Part shown: positions 26,587 to 38,203 of the stretch, piece after piece
Numbering within the stretch: the first letter of the stretch is position 1
Layout of the letters: every line of letters begins with the position of its first letter
Source of the DNA: Pannonibacter sp. XCT-53
Lineage (GTDB): Bacteria > Pseudomonadota > Alphaproteobacteria > Rhizobiales > Stappiaceae
Direction of reading: 5' to 3'
Length of the DNA stretch: 64,000 nucleotides
Assembly: GCF_009915765.1 (NCBI RefSeq)
Contig: NZ_JAABLQ010000001.1
Coordinates: forward strand, 310,001 to 374,000
Notes under the pieces: model-generated
What the model was told of the DNA's origin: nothing
Seen by the model: the letters and a program-made list of their open reading frames with translations, nothing else
The model's database searches: none
Program-made: the position numbers and the translations under genes

Positions 26587-26991
26587 ATGGTTGCCCCACT
26601 CGATCCCGTCACAGGTCTGTCTCCATCCCCCCGTTCCCGTTCCCCCCTGCGGCCCGGACTGCTGCAGAGGCTTGCCCGTCTTGCCGGCGGCCTGTGGCGG
26701 GCAAGGTTGCGATCTGGCCCGCCCTCTGGCCCGTCCTCTGGCCCGCAGGCCGGCCGTGACGGCGGCGCGCAGGTCGACGGGGCCGGCGCAGCGATGCCGG
26801 TGTCGGCCCTGCCGCCGGATCTCTGGGAGGATGTGCTGGGGGCCGACATGGCAGCGTCGGGACCGGGGCGGGAGAGGCGACCGGGGCTTCTGCCAGGGCA
26901 AGACCCCGCGCTGCCGTCCTTGCACGCCGATGGAAGGCCCAGCGGGCACGACCCGCGAGGCACGCTCCTCCGGCGGCGGCGCGGGCCCTAG
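26587..26991 (+). CDS. Hypothetical 134-residue Gly/Pro/Arg-rich protein
   Basis: ORF from the ATG at 26587 with GAGG six bases ahead, directly behind the operator. The product is rich in Pro, Gly and Arg, has a helix LLQRLARLAGGLWRARLR (about residues 24-41), a SGPPSGPSSGP repeat and a more ordinary stretch SALPPDLWEDVLGADM (about 74-89). I know no relatives. Codon choice is less clean than in neighbours, and the tail is low-complexity, so it may be degenerate or non-coding. The case rests on ribosome site and operator. It could be a small effector of the Fe-S regulator. Confidence 0.4.
   Translation: MVAPLDPVTGLSPSPRSRSPLRPGLLQRLARLAGGLWRARLRSGPPSGPSSGPQAGRDGGAQVDGAGAAMPVSALPPDLWEDVLGADMAASGPGRERRPGLLPGQDPALPSLHADGRPSGHDPRGTLLRRRRGP
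26711..26746 (+). repeat. Three 12-bp tandem units
   Basis: Three units of the type CCTCTGGCCCGC inside the hypothetical small ORF, coding for a Ser-Gly-Pro repeat. Confidence 0.75.
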
Positions 26992-27073
26992 GGCAGCCAC
27001 GCGGACGGCTGTCCGGCGATTAAGGCTCCGTTACGTAATTCTGGCGATATTTGGCCGGAAACGGAGGGCTTTG

Positions 27074-29053
27074 ATGGGACAGCTCACACGGTTTTTCGAC
27101 TGGCTCCTGCTGCGCCATCAGGCGCCGGACCTGCTCATCGCCCAGTATCGCACCCTGCAGAGCCAGGTGCCGCTGCTCTACGCCCTGCTGATCGTCAATG
27201 CGGTGGCGGTGTCCTTCACCCATTTCGACGTGGCGCCGCTGTGGCTGACTGCCGGCATGCTGGTGCTGCTGATCAGTGCTTCGGCGATGCGGATGCTCAC
27301 CTGGCTGCGGCGGCACAGCCTGCCGGTGACGGCTGACGTGGCCGCGCGGGAGCTCCGGCGCACGGTGGTGGTGGGAGCGGTGCTGGCGGCGGCGCATATT
27401 GCCTGGTCTCTCGCCCTCGATGCCTATGGCGGGCCTTACGAGCGCGGGCATGTCATCCTCTTCGTTGCCATCACGGTGATCGGCTGCATCTTCTGCCTGA
27501 TGAGCCTGCCGCAGGCGGCGCTGATGGTGATGATCACCGTCAACACGCCGTTCCTGGCCTATTATGCGGCGACCGGCGAGCCCGTGTTCATCGCCATCGC
27601 CATGAACATCTTCCTCGTCTGCCTCGTGATCATCCAGGTGCTGCTGAACGGCTATTCGGCCCTGCGCGACCTGATCCGCTCGCGCACCGAGCTGGCGGAG
27701 AAACAGGCGGAAACGGCCCGGCTCAGCCAGGAAAACGCGCGGCTGGCCCATACGGATTCGCTCACCGGCCTGCCGAACCGGCGCTACTATTTCAACGAGC
27801 TCGACGACCAGCTCGCAGCCGCCTCGGCGGCAGGCACGGCATTCGCGGTCGCCGTCGTCGATCTGGACCGCTTCAAGCCCATCAACGACACCTATGGCCA
27901 CAAGTTCGGCGACCTGCTGCTGATGGCGGTGGGCCAGCGGCTGATGCGTTTCGCGGATGCCTCCACCTCCATCTGCCGTCTGGGGGGCGACGAGTTCGGG
28001 CTGATCCTGCGCCGGCTGCCGGACAATCTCGAGGCCCATTGCCAGGACATCTGCAACGCGGTCGCCGAGCCCTACATGATCGGGTCGACCCGCGTCACCA
28101 TCGGCGCCTCCTGCGGCATTGCCCTGTTTCCCGAGGCGGGCCGCACCGCGCATGAGCTGTTCGACCGGTCCGACTACGCCCTGTACAATGCCAAGATCGC
28201 GCGCCGGGGTCAGGCGACGCTCTATTCCGCCGCCCACGAGCGCAAGATCCGCTCCGACCGGGCCATCGAGAGCGGCCTGCAGACGGCCGACCTTGCGCGG
28301 GAACTGGAGCTGGCGTTCCAGCCGATCTTCGATCTGAGGTCCATGCGGCCAGTCGGTGTCGAGGCGCTGGCCCGCTGGAACAGCCCGGATCTCGGTCCCG
28401 TGTCGCCGGCCCAGTTCATCCCGCTGGCGGAAAAGGCCGGGCTGATCCACCGGGTCACGCTGTGCCTGTTCGAGAAGGCGCTGCAGGGGCTCGACGACCT
28501 GCCGCCGGGGTTCAACCTCAGCTTCAACCTGTCCGCCCATGACCTGACCTCACGCGAGACGGTGATGGCACTGCTGAGCCTCATCGGGCAAAGCCGGGTG
28601 CTGCCGTCCAGGCTCACCTTCGAGCTGACGGAGACGGCCGTCATCCGCAGCTACGAGGCGGCGGAGACCTCCATGCATCATCTGCGGCTCGCCGGGGCGC
28701 GACTGGCGCTGGACGACTTCGGCACCGGCTATTCGAGCCTCGGCTACCTGCACCGTCTGCCGATCGACCGGGTCAAGATCGACCGCAGCTTCATCGCCGG
28801 GCTGACAACGTCCGGCGCGGGCGTCGTGCCGTCGATCATCACGCTGTGCCGGTCGATGCGACTGGACTGCGTGGTGGAGGGCATCGAGACCGAGGCACAG
28901 CTCAACGCCGTGCGGGCGCTGGACTGCACCTATGGTCAGGGCTTCCTGCTCGGCGCGCCGATGATGCCGGCCGAGCTGAAGGCCTGGCTGGCCGGACCGG
29001 ACCTGGCCCGACTGGAAGCCCGGGGCCAGTGCACCGACGCCATCTTCGGCTGA
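27074..29053 (+). CDS. Membrane GGDEF-EAL cyclic-di-GMP protein
   Basis: 659 residues from the ATG at 27074 with GGAGGG six bases ahead. Residues 1-200 hold five or six membrane helices in a MASE-like sensor; a short coiled coil (ELAEKQAETARLSQENARL) follows. The GGDEF domain (about 220-395) has an intact GGDEF motif at about 305, with DRFKPINDTYGH upstream. The EAL domain (about 405-645) has VEALARW, NLSFNLSAHDL, ELTETAV, DDFGTGYSSLGYL, KIDRSF and VVEGIET. Both active sites look intact, so either synthesis or breakdown of c-di-GMP is possible. The membrane sensor would decide between them. Confidence 0.93.
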   Translation: MGQLTRFFDWLLLRHQAPDLLIAQYRTLQSQVPLLYALLIVNAVAVSFTHFDVAPLWLTAGMLVLLISASAMRMLTWLRRHSLPVTADVAARELRRTVVVGAVLAAAHIAWSLALDAYGGPYERGHVILFVAITVIGCIFCLMSLPQAALMVMITVNTPFLAYYAATGEPVFIAIAMNIFLVCLVIIQVLLNGYSALRDLIRSRTELAEKQAETARLSQENARLAHTDSLTGLPNRRYYFNELDDQLAAASAAGTAFAVAVVDLDRFKPINDTYGHKFGDLLLMAVGQRLMRFADASTSICRLGGDEFGLILRRLPDNLEAHCQDICNAVAEPYMIGSTRVTIGASCGIALFPEAGRTAHELFDRSDYALYNAKIARRGQATLYSAAHERKIRSDRAIESGLQTADLARELELAFQPIFDLRSMRPVGVEALARWNSPDLGPVSPAQFIPLAEKAGLIHRVTLCLFEKALQGLDDLPPGFNLSFNLSAHDLTSRETVMALLSLIGQSRVLPSRLTFELTETAVIRSYEAAETSMHHLRLAGARLALDDFGTGYSSLGYLHRLPIDRVKIDRSFIAGLTTSGAGVVPSIITLCRSMRLDCVVEGIETEAQLNAVRALDCTYGQGFLLGAPMMPAELKAWLAGPDLARLEARGQCTDAIFG

Positions 29054-29137
29054 AGTTTCGGCTTGCTGCCGGGCGCGCGGTCGCTTACGCCGGCCCAGGG
29101 GTCGGGCCGATGGACCCCGCAGGACAGGGGGCACGCG

Positions 29138-29452
29138 GTGGCGGCAGGAACACGACGCCAGCAGGAGATGCGCAAGGCGCTCCGGGAGATGGCCCCGCGC
29201 ATCCCGATGCTGGATGCCGGCGCCGTGCTTGACCTGGCGCTTGCCGGACATTTGCGCCACCTGCCGGTCAGCATCGCGGTCTGGCAGGCCCTCGCCTCCC
29301 ATGTCCGGCACAGCCATACCGACTATGACGCGCTGCTCGACGAGGGCTATGACCGGGACGCGGCCCGCTTCTTCGTGGCCGGCGCAATGGACGCCATCCT
29401 GGCCGACTGGGGCTGCGCGCGGCGGATCGGGACCGACACGGACGCCGACTAG
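29138..29452 (+). CDS. DUF2293 domain protein
   Basis: 104 residues from a GTG at 29138 preceded by AGGGGG, with an ATG at 29168 as the fallback. The DUF2293 motif covers nearly the whole chain: APRIPMLDAGAVLDLALAGHLRHLP, AVWQALASHVRHSHTDYDALL and GYDRDAARFFVAGAMDAIL, ending DWGCARRI. The conserved His-Thr-Asp-Tyr and Asp-Trp-Gly-Cys blocks hint at a metal or nucleic-acid role, but none is established. It follows the GGDEF-EAL gene by 84 bp and may share its transcript. Confidence 0.8.
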   Translation: MAAGTRRQQEMRKALREMAPRIPMLDAGAVLDLALAGHLRHLPVSIAVWQALASHVRHSHTDYDALLDEGYDRDAARFFVAGAMDAILADWGCARRIGTDTDAD

Positions 29453-29570
29453 GGCAGGGGCGGGACGATGCGCGGCCCGCAGCGACTGGCGCCGCCACAG
29501 CCTTGCATCAAGCCGCCGACATGCCGAGGCATCACGCCGAAAAAGGGCTCAAGGGCCGCGCAGGCTGGTC

Positions 29571-29828
29571 CTAGCGGACCGTTTCCAGCAGCCACAGGAA
29601 GGCCATGCCGACCAGGCACAGCGCCGGAATGATGACGGCCGGATAGCCGAAGGTGACAACCGCGATCAGCCACAGCACCAGCAGGTTGAAGGCAAACCAC
29701 AGGCGGTCGTTGTCGGTGCCGTGGATGGCCTCGCGCAGGAACAGGTTGAACACCGGCACGAGCATGAGGATCCGCAGGAGCAGGATCGGCGGCGTCTTGC
29801 GGCGGGCAGCGGTGGCAACGGCAGACAT
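29571..29828 (-). CDS. Small membrane protein of unknown function
   Basis: 85 residues with a short basic N-terminus and two or three hydrophobic segments (PPILLLRILMLVPVFNLFL; WFAFNLLVLWLIAVVTFGYPAVIIPALCLVGMAFLWLL). The second is long enough for a hairpin. I recognise no family. Codon use and the ATG start look ordinary. It converges on the DUF2293 gene. Confidence 0.65.
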   Translation of the reverse strand: MSAVATAARRKTPPILLLRILMLVPVFNLFLREAIHGTDNDRLWFAFNLLVLWLIAVVTFGYPAVIIPALCLVGMAFLWLLETVR

Positions 29829-30091
29829 GGAACAGGCCTCGGCATCAGAGCAAACAGGAGCGCGGACGTAGAACTTCGTACGCGCAATCCCGTAAATGGC
29901 GGCTCAACGGGGCCGGGTCACTGCGGCGGGATGCCCTGCGGCAGGCTGCCGCAGGGACAGGTGCGCCCCGCGACCGGGGCAAGGCAAGCCGCCAACCCGC
30001 ATCCGGGATGGCGGTTCGGGATGCCTTCAGGAGATGCCTTCAGGGGATGCCGGGACGGGAGGCGGGTCGGGGGCGAAGGCCGGGGATGTCT
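29829..30091. other. Spacer with short duplications
   Basis: No coding sequence is seen. A 14-bp unit GGATGCCTTCAGGA is present about 2.4 times from 30019, and GATGCC words recur. It leads directly into the tandem array at 30092. Confidence 0.55.
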
Positions 30092-30161
30092 CGTCAGCGA
30101 TACCCGGTCAGCGATACACGGTCAGGGACATCCGGTCAGCGATATCCGGTCAGGGACGGCG
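30092..30161. repeat. Five 14-bp tandem units running into the ridA-like stop codon
   Basis: Units of the type GGTCAGCGATACCC, five copies with few changes (30092-30105, 30106-30119, 30120-30133, 30134-30147, 30148-30161). The last copy contains the stop codon of the minus-strand RidA gene. Confidence 0.85.
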
Positions 30162-30542
30162 GGCGATGAGGTCGATCTCGACGAGCGCGCCGACCGCAAG
30201 CCCCGTGACACCGATGCAGGTCCGGGCCGGCAGCTGGCCGGGCGTGAAGAAGCCCCGGTAGGTCTCGTTCATGGCGGCGTAGTCGCGCTCGAACTCGGTG
30301 AGATAGACGCGCGCCATCGTCACGTGCTCAAGCCCCAGGCCGACGCCGGCCAGCACCAGCTTCAGGTTTTCCATCACCCGGGCCGTCTGGGCGGCAACCC
30401 CCTCCGGCAGGGGGGCGTCCGGGGCTGCCGGGTCGGTCGGCATCTGGCCGGTCACGAACACCCAGCCATCGGCCTCCACGGCATGGGAGAAGGGCGCGAC
30501 CGGGCGCGGTCCGCCCGGGATCATGTGATGGATCGGAAGCAT
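30150..30542 (-). CDS. RidA family (YjgF/UK114) protein
   Basis: 130 residues. Family marks are FSHAVEADGWVFVTGQMPTDP at the start, the middle NLKLVLAGVGLGLEHVTMARVYL, and the end GQLPARTCIGVTGLAVGALVEIDLIAR with the conserved arginine that binds the substrate carboxylate and the following Cys. RidA enzymes hydrolyse reactive enamine/imine intermediates from PLP enzymes. AAAGGA precedes the ATG. It lies 27 bp after the MOSC gene on the same strand, so the two form an operon. Confidence 0.9.
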   Translation of the reverse strand: MLPIHHMIPGGPRPVAPFSHAVEADGWVFVTGQMPTDPAAPDAPLPEGVAAQTARVMENLKLVLAGVGLGLEHVTMARVYLTEFERDYAAMNETYRGFFTPGQLPARTCIGVTGLAVGALVEIDLIARRP

Positions 30543-30569
30543 TGCGGTCCTTTCGCGGTTGGGAGAGGC

Positions 30570-31202
30570 TCAGTCCTTCGGGTAGAGCCAGTGCTCGGGG
30601 ATGTGGGCCGTGACGGTCTCGCCCGGACGGATGATGCCGGGCTTCTCGACAAAGGCAACGAGGCCGCGCCGGTTGCGCGCCTTCTGCGGAAACAAGAGGT
30701 CCAGACCCGCGCGGTCCGGGTACTGCGCGGCGATGCCCTTGCCGGCGATGCGGCAGGGCACGTTGTCGCCGTCCACGCGCAGCACCGCCCCGTCCCCGAA
30801 CACCAGGCGCGTGCGCGGCGGCACCAGCGAGAAATGGGGAATGCCGGAGACGAGGATGTTGCCGCCGATCCAGGCGACATCGACGCGCGGCAGGTCCATG
30901 CGGCCGGCGACGACCTCCAGCTCCTCGACCGACAGCAGCGAGATCTGCCGCTCGTTGACCATTTCGGTGCCGCGCGGATACCACGGCTCGCGCCCGCCCG
31001 AGCGGCGGGTGAAGCCGGCATGCCGTCCACCGGCAATGCCCTCGAAGGTCAGCGGCAGGCGGTCGACGTCGTGGGTGCTGAAGTCGGCCGGTGTTGCGGT
31101 CACCAGCACGCGCTCGACGGTCCCCTTGATCCGGCGTCCGGCTGTGCGGACGAGACCGTCCGGGAAGCCGTGTTCCCGCTCCTGCTTGCCGTCATCGGCC
31201 AT
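30570..31202 (-). CDS. MOSC domain protein
   Basis: 210 residues from the ATG at 31202, which has a full AGGAGG. The MOSC beta-barrel marks are present: EGIAGGRHAGFTRRSG, an RGTEMVNERQISLLSVEELE block, WIGGNILVSGIPHFSLVPP, and CRIAGKGIA where the proposed metal-sulphur-carrying cysteine sits. MOSC proteins handle molybdenum-cofactor sulphur or detoxify N-hydroxylated compounds (YiiM type). Pairing with a RidA protein may point to reactive nitrogen intermediates, but that is speculation. Confidence 0.87.
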   Translation of the reverse strand: MADDGKQEREHGFPDGLVRTAGRRIKGTVERVLVTATPADFSTHDVDRLPLTFEGIAGGRHAGFTRRSGGREPWYPRGTEMVNERQISLLSVEELEVVAGRMDLPRVDVAWIGGNILVSGIPHFSLVPPRTRLVFGDGAVLRVDGDNVPCRIAGKGIAAQYPDRAGLDLLFPQKARNRRGLVAFVEKPGIIRPGETVTAHIPEHWLYPKD

Positions 31203-31294
31203 GCGCGCCTCCTGTCTGTCCGCCAAGCTATAGCGCGCGGGCGGGCAGGCGGCCAGTCTCGACGACCGGACGGACGAGGGGCAGGCGACGGCGT

Positions 31295-31366
31295 GGCGAC
31301 GGGTCCGCCGATGGGTCCGGCGACGGGGCCAGCGATGGATCCGGCGACGGGGACAGCCATTCATCG
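31295..31366. repeat. Tandem array, six imperfect 12-bp units (three 24-bp units)
   Basis: GGCGACGGGTCC and GCCGATGGGTCC alternate, giving a 24-bp higher-order unit three times; the last copy is decayed. Confidence 0.75.
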
Positions 31367-31548
31367 CTTCGGGCCGTTGCCGGCCTGCCGGTTCCGCGCG
31401 AGCTGCGGCTGTGGTGGAAGATCATCCGCCTCTGATCCGCCGGTTGAGGTGGGGGCGAAAAGGCGAGTCGCGGGAATCACTTGCAGCCATCCGGTGAGGC
31501 GATGCGGAGGATGAGCTGCCGCGCCCGCCGTCCGCCCTTCAGGCCGGT

Positions 31549-31635
31549 CGCCCGGCAAGTCCGCCCGGCAAGTTCGCCCGGCAAGTTCGCCCGGAACCGC
31601 GCCCGGAATCGCGCCCAGAACCGCGCCCGGCCGCC
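31549..31635. repeat. Composite tandem array: three 13-bp then four 12-bp units
   Basis: Three CGCCCGGCAAGTT units (31549-31587) pass without a break into four units of the type CGCCCGGAACCG (31588-31635). All share the CGCCCGG core; the period shifts from 13 to 12. Confidence 0.85.
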
Positions 31636-31959
31636 CAGTGCAGCCTCGGATCGCCTGGGGCTGGCAGATTTCAGCGCCTTGTCTGCGGCGCGTGAGGCGA
31701 CGGGCCAGCCTGACCATGCGGCCGGGCGACAAGGTCGGGGAGGGCGCTCATGTCCATCCTCAACTTCAACAGGGGGCAAAACACTGAGTCGGAAGAATCG
31801 CTTAGGGGATTCTGTTTAAGGTCCTCGTGATGCGCTGCAGCATCGGCCGCCGGGTCGCCCTGCCAGAGTGCATTAACGTCCTCTCAACCACCTGAACGCC
31901 GCGACCTTGCTGCCGGGCTGCTGCGGGGGCAGGATGGCTTGCGCGGATCAGCGTTCTCG

Positions 31960-31977
31960 TATAAAGATATCTTTATA
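31960..31977. promoter_or_regulatory. Perfect 18-bp palindrome, SahR-type operator
   Basis: TATAAAGATATCTTTATA is perfectly self-complementary and lies 22 bp before the regulator's ATG. An AT-rich palindrome in front of an ArsR-methyltransferase gene is what autoregulation by SahR-type repressors predicts. Binding is inferred. Confidence 0.75.
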
Positions 31978-31998
31978 TCAGCCAGTCACGTGAGCGGC

Positions 31999-33021
31999 AT
32001 GAGCGAACCCCAGTATCCTGACCAGCATCTTGCGATCGATGATCTTCTCTCCGGCCTTCGGGCTGCGGGGGAGCCGAGCCGTCTGCGGCTGCTGGCGCTG
32101 CTGGCCCGCAGCGAGCTGACGGTGAAGGATGCCACGGCCATTCTCGGCCAGAGCCAGCCGCGCATCTCGCGTCACCTGAAGCTGCTCGCCGAGGCCGGTC
32201 TCGTGCGCCGCTATCCGGAAGGCTCCTGGGTGTTCTACCGGCTGTCGGAGGACGCGGCCGGCGATCTCGCCCGCGACCTCGTCGCCCGCCTGCTGGCGGC
32301 CGATCCGGTGCTGACCGCCGACGCCAGCCGCTTCGATGCCCTGCGCCGGGCGAAGGCCGAGGAGGCTGCGGCCTACTTCGCCGCCAAGGCCCGCGACTGG
32401 GACAAGGAGCGTTCGCTGCACATTGCGGAAGCCGATGTGGAAGCGGCCATGCTGCGCGCCCTTGGCGACCGGCCGTTCCAGTCCTTCCTCGATCTGGGCA
32501 CCGGGACGGGCCGGCTGCTGGAGCTGTTCGCGGACCGCTACACCACCGCCCTGGGCGTGGATGCCTCGCATGACATGCTGACGGTCGCCCGGGCCAAGCT
32601 CTCAGAGCTGGGCCTCACCCGGGCGCAGGTGCGCCATGGCGACATCTATGCGCTCAACGTGCCGGCCGGCTCCTTCGATGTGGTGGCCGTGCATCAGGTG
32701 CTGCACTTCCTCGATGACCCGGCCCGTGCGCTGGCCGAGGCTGCCCGGGTGCTGCGCCCCGGCGGCCGCCTGATCATTGTCGACTTCGCCCCGCATGACC
32801 TGGAGTTCCTGCGCGAGGCCCATGCCCACCGCCGCCTCGGCTTCTCGCGCGAGCAGATGGCGCGATGGCTGGAAGGGCTCGACCTCGACGTCGAACTGGT
32901 CACCGACCTGTCTCCGGCCGGTGCGGACGGCTCGAAGCTGACCGTCACGCTCTGGCTTGCGCGCGATCCGCGCATCATCACCGATCTTCCGCTTGTCGAT
33001 CTAACCCGTGAGGTTGCGTAA
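31999..33021 (+). CDS. ArsR-type regulator fused to a SAM methyltransferase domain (SahR-like)
   Basis: 340 residues from the ATG at 31999; a start at 31939 would swallow the palindrome. Residues 10-100 form an ArsR winged helix (EPSRLRLLALLARSELTVKDATAILGQSQPRISRHLKLL). Residues about 145-300 form a class I methyltransferase fold (FLDLGTGTGRLLELFADR, VDASHDML, RHGDIYALNVPAGSFDVV, ARVLRPGGRLIIVDFAPHDLEFL). In proteobacteria such fusions (SahR) sense S-adenosylhomocysteine and control methionine-cycle genes. It sits one base ahead of metF, so the two are cotranscribed, with metH 419 bp after metF. Confidence 0.88.
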   Translation: MSEPQYPDQHLAIDDLLSGLRAAGEPSRLRLLALLARSELTVKDATAILGQSQPRISRHLKLLAEAGLVRRYPEGSWVFYRLSEDAAGDLARDLVARLLAADPVLTADASRFDALRRAKAEEAAAYFAAKARDWDKERSLHIAEADVEAAMLRALGDRPFQSFLDLGTGTGRLLELFADRYTTALGVDASHDMLTVARAKLSELGLTRAQVRHGDIYALNVPAGSFDVVAVHQVLHFLDDPARALAEAARVLRPGGRLIIVDFAPHDLEFLREAHAHRRLGFSREQMARWLEGLDLDVELVTDLSPAGADGSKLTVTLWLARDPRIITDLPLVDLTREVA

Positions 33022-33022
33022 C

Positions 33023-33937
33023 ATGACTGCCTCGACCTTCGTCCGTCGTTCGCGCCTCGCCGAGCGCGCCCCGATCACCGCCTCCTTCGAGTTCTTCCCG
33101 CCGAAGAGCGACAAGATGGAGGCTTCGCTCTGGTCCACCGTCGAGCGGCTGGCGCCGCTCAACCCGTCCTTCGTCTCCGTCACCTACGGCGCCGGCGGGT
33201 CGACGCGCGAGCGCACCCATCGCACGGTGGAACGCCTGCTGAAGGAAACCCACCTGCTGCCGGCCGCTCATCTGACCTGCGTCGGCGCCTCGCGCGCCGA
33301 GGTCGATGCGGTCATCCAGGATTACTGGGACATCGGCGTGCGCCACATCGTGGCCCTGCGCGGTGACCCGCAGGAGGGCCTGGGCGCCCGTTACCAGCCG
33401 CGCGCCGACGGCTATGCCTATGCCAGCGACCTGGTGGCCGGCCTGCGCGCCATCGGCGATTTCGAGGTCTCCGTCTCCGGCTATCCGGAGCGCCATCCGG
33501 AGAGCGCCGACTGGAGCGTCGAGATCGACAACCTGAAGCGCAAGGTCGATGCCGGTGCGACCCGTGTCATCACCCAGTACTTCTTCGACAACGACCTGTT
33601 CGAGAGCTACCTGGAGCGCATCGCCAAGGCCGGCCTCTCGATCCCGGTCGTGCCGGGCATCCTGCCGATCCACAACTTCGAGCAGACCATGGTGTTCTCG
33701 GCCAAGTGCGGCACCTCGATCCCGCACTGGCTGGCGCGCCGCTTCTCCGGCCTCAACGAGGACGCGGAGACGCGCAAGCTCGTCGGCGCTGCGGTTGCCT
33801 ACGAGCAGGTGATGGATCTGGTCGACCGCGGCATCAGTGACTTCCATTTCTACACCATGAACCGCGCCGACCTGACCTACGCCATCTGCCACATGCTGGG
33901 GATGGGCCAGGCCGAAGGCACCCGCCAGGCGGCTTGA
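33023..33937 (+). CDS. metF: Methylenetetrahydrofolate reductase
   Basis: 304 residues from the ATG at 33023, one base after the regulator's stop. TIM-barrel MTHFR marks: ITASFEFFPPKSDKMEASLW at the N-terminus with the catalytic glutamate, FVSVTYGAGGSTRERT, LTCVGASRAEVDAVI, IVALRGDPQEG, and ATRVITQYFFDNDLF. It uses FAD and NADH to make 5-methyl-THF, the methyl donor for MetH encoded downstream. The length is that of bacterial MetF. Control by the upstream palindrome is likely through the shared transcript. Confidence 0.96.
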   Translation: MTASTFVRRSRLAERAPITASFEFFPPKSDKMEASLWSTVERLAPLNPSFVSVTYGAGGSTRERTHRTVERLLKETHLLPAAHLTCVGASRAEVDAVIQDYWDIGVRHIVALRGDPQEGLGARYQPRADGYAYASDLVAGLRAIGDFEVSVSGYPERHPESADWSVEIDNLKRKVDAGATRVITQYFFDNDLFESYLERIAKAGLSIPVVPGILPIHNFEQTMVFSAKCGTSIPHWLARRFSGLNEDAETRKLVGAAVAYEQVMDLVDRGISDFHFYTMNRADLTYAICHMLGMGQAEGTRQAA

Positions 33938-33991
33938 GGGCTGCATCCGGATGAAAGGGGCGGGCGTGTCCGGAGGAACGCCGCAGCTCCC

Positions 33992-34162
33992 CTCTCCCCC
34001 CTTGAGGGGGAGATGTCTGCGCCAGCAGACAGAGGGGGGTATCGGCGCGTCAACAGGCGACGACCTCCCGGGTAACGGGCCAGGTAACGGGCCAGGTAAC
34101 GGTAAAGTCGGCTACCCCCCTCTGCCCCCTGCCGGGGGCATCTCCCCCTCAAGGGGGGAGAG
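33992..34162. repeat. Large inverted repeat element (palindrome doublet)
   Basis: A 24-bp outer arm at 33992-34015 is perfectly complementary to 34139-34162, and an inner 12-bp arm CAGAGGGGGGTA (34030-34041) to 34113-34124. Each half has its own hairpin (TCTGC/GCAGA; CCCC/GGGG). The centre holds the 12-bp array at 34071. It looks like a mosaic of two opposed extragenic palindromes. Confidence 0.85.
34071..34102. repeat. 12-bp tandem array inside the inverted repeat element
   Basis: GGTAACGGGCCA is repeated 2.7 times without mismatch, between the two halves of the palindrome doublet. Confidence 0.8.
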
Positions 34163-34309
34163 AAACCCGGGCCAGACTGTGATCGCCATCATCCCCCTGA
34201 AAATGGGGAGAGGAACCGCTGCCTCGCTCCCGTCCTCCCCGGGACGGCAGCGCCCATAAAAACGTCAGGCGCGGATGCGACACTCCGCGACAGACGCCAC
34301 CGAATGTCA

Positions 34310-34331
34310 GGTCCGGCCCGCCGGACCTTTT
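34310..34331 (+). terminator. Terminator-like hairpin in the metH leader
   Basis: GGTCCGGC/GCCGGACC followed by TTTT, 26 bp before the metH start. Upstream, CGCGGA (34271-34276) and TCCGCG (34284-34289) can pair, so the leader may fold alternatively. It could be an attenuator or simply the end of the upstream transcript. No known riboswitch class is recognised. Confidence 0.5.
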
Positions 34332-34356
34332 GCGTGACAGGAACCGGAACACACCC

Positions 34357-38088
<3,732 letters not shown>

Positions 38089-38203
38089 TCGGTCGCGTCA
38101 AACACACTGTTCACGTCTGCTGCAATAGTCATTGGCGGAGGCCCGCATATATTGAGGCTCAGTTGAACACCCGGCGCGACCGGGACATGTGCAGGAGCCC
38201 CAG

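Larger units (their letters stand above)
31203..31958. other. 756-bp spacer without a gene
   Basis: I find no convincing coding sequence on either strand: reading frames here have low-complexity products and no ribosome sites. It contains two tandem arrays (31295-31366 and 31549-31635). The last 100 bp turn AT-richer toward the sahR-like promoter. Confidence 0.6.

Noticed and set aside
30092..30161. CRISPR-like direct repeats
   Set aside because: Units are only 14 bp, adjacent, without spacers; no cas genes in the window. The same holds for the other arrays.
31361..31732. Minus-strand ORF of 123 codons through the repeat array upstream of sahR
   Set aside because: Its sequence is mostly translated tandem repeat and lacks a ribosome site.
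34163..34356. Known SAM or cobalamin riboswitch before metH
   Set aside because: I could not match the conserved cores of these classes; only a generic hairpin with a short T-run is supported, so no riboswitch is annotated.
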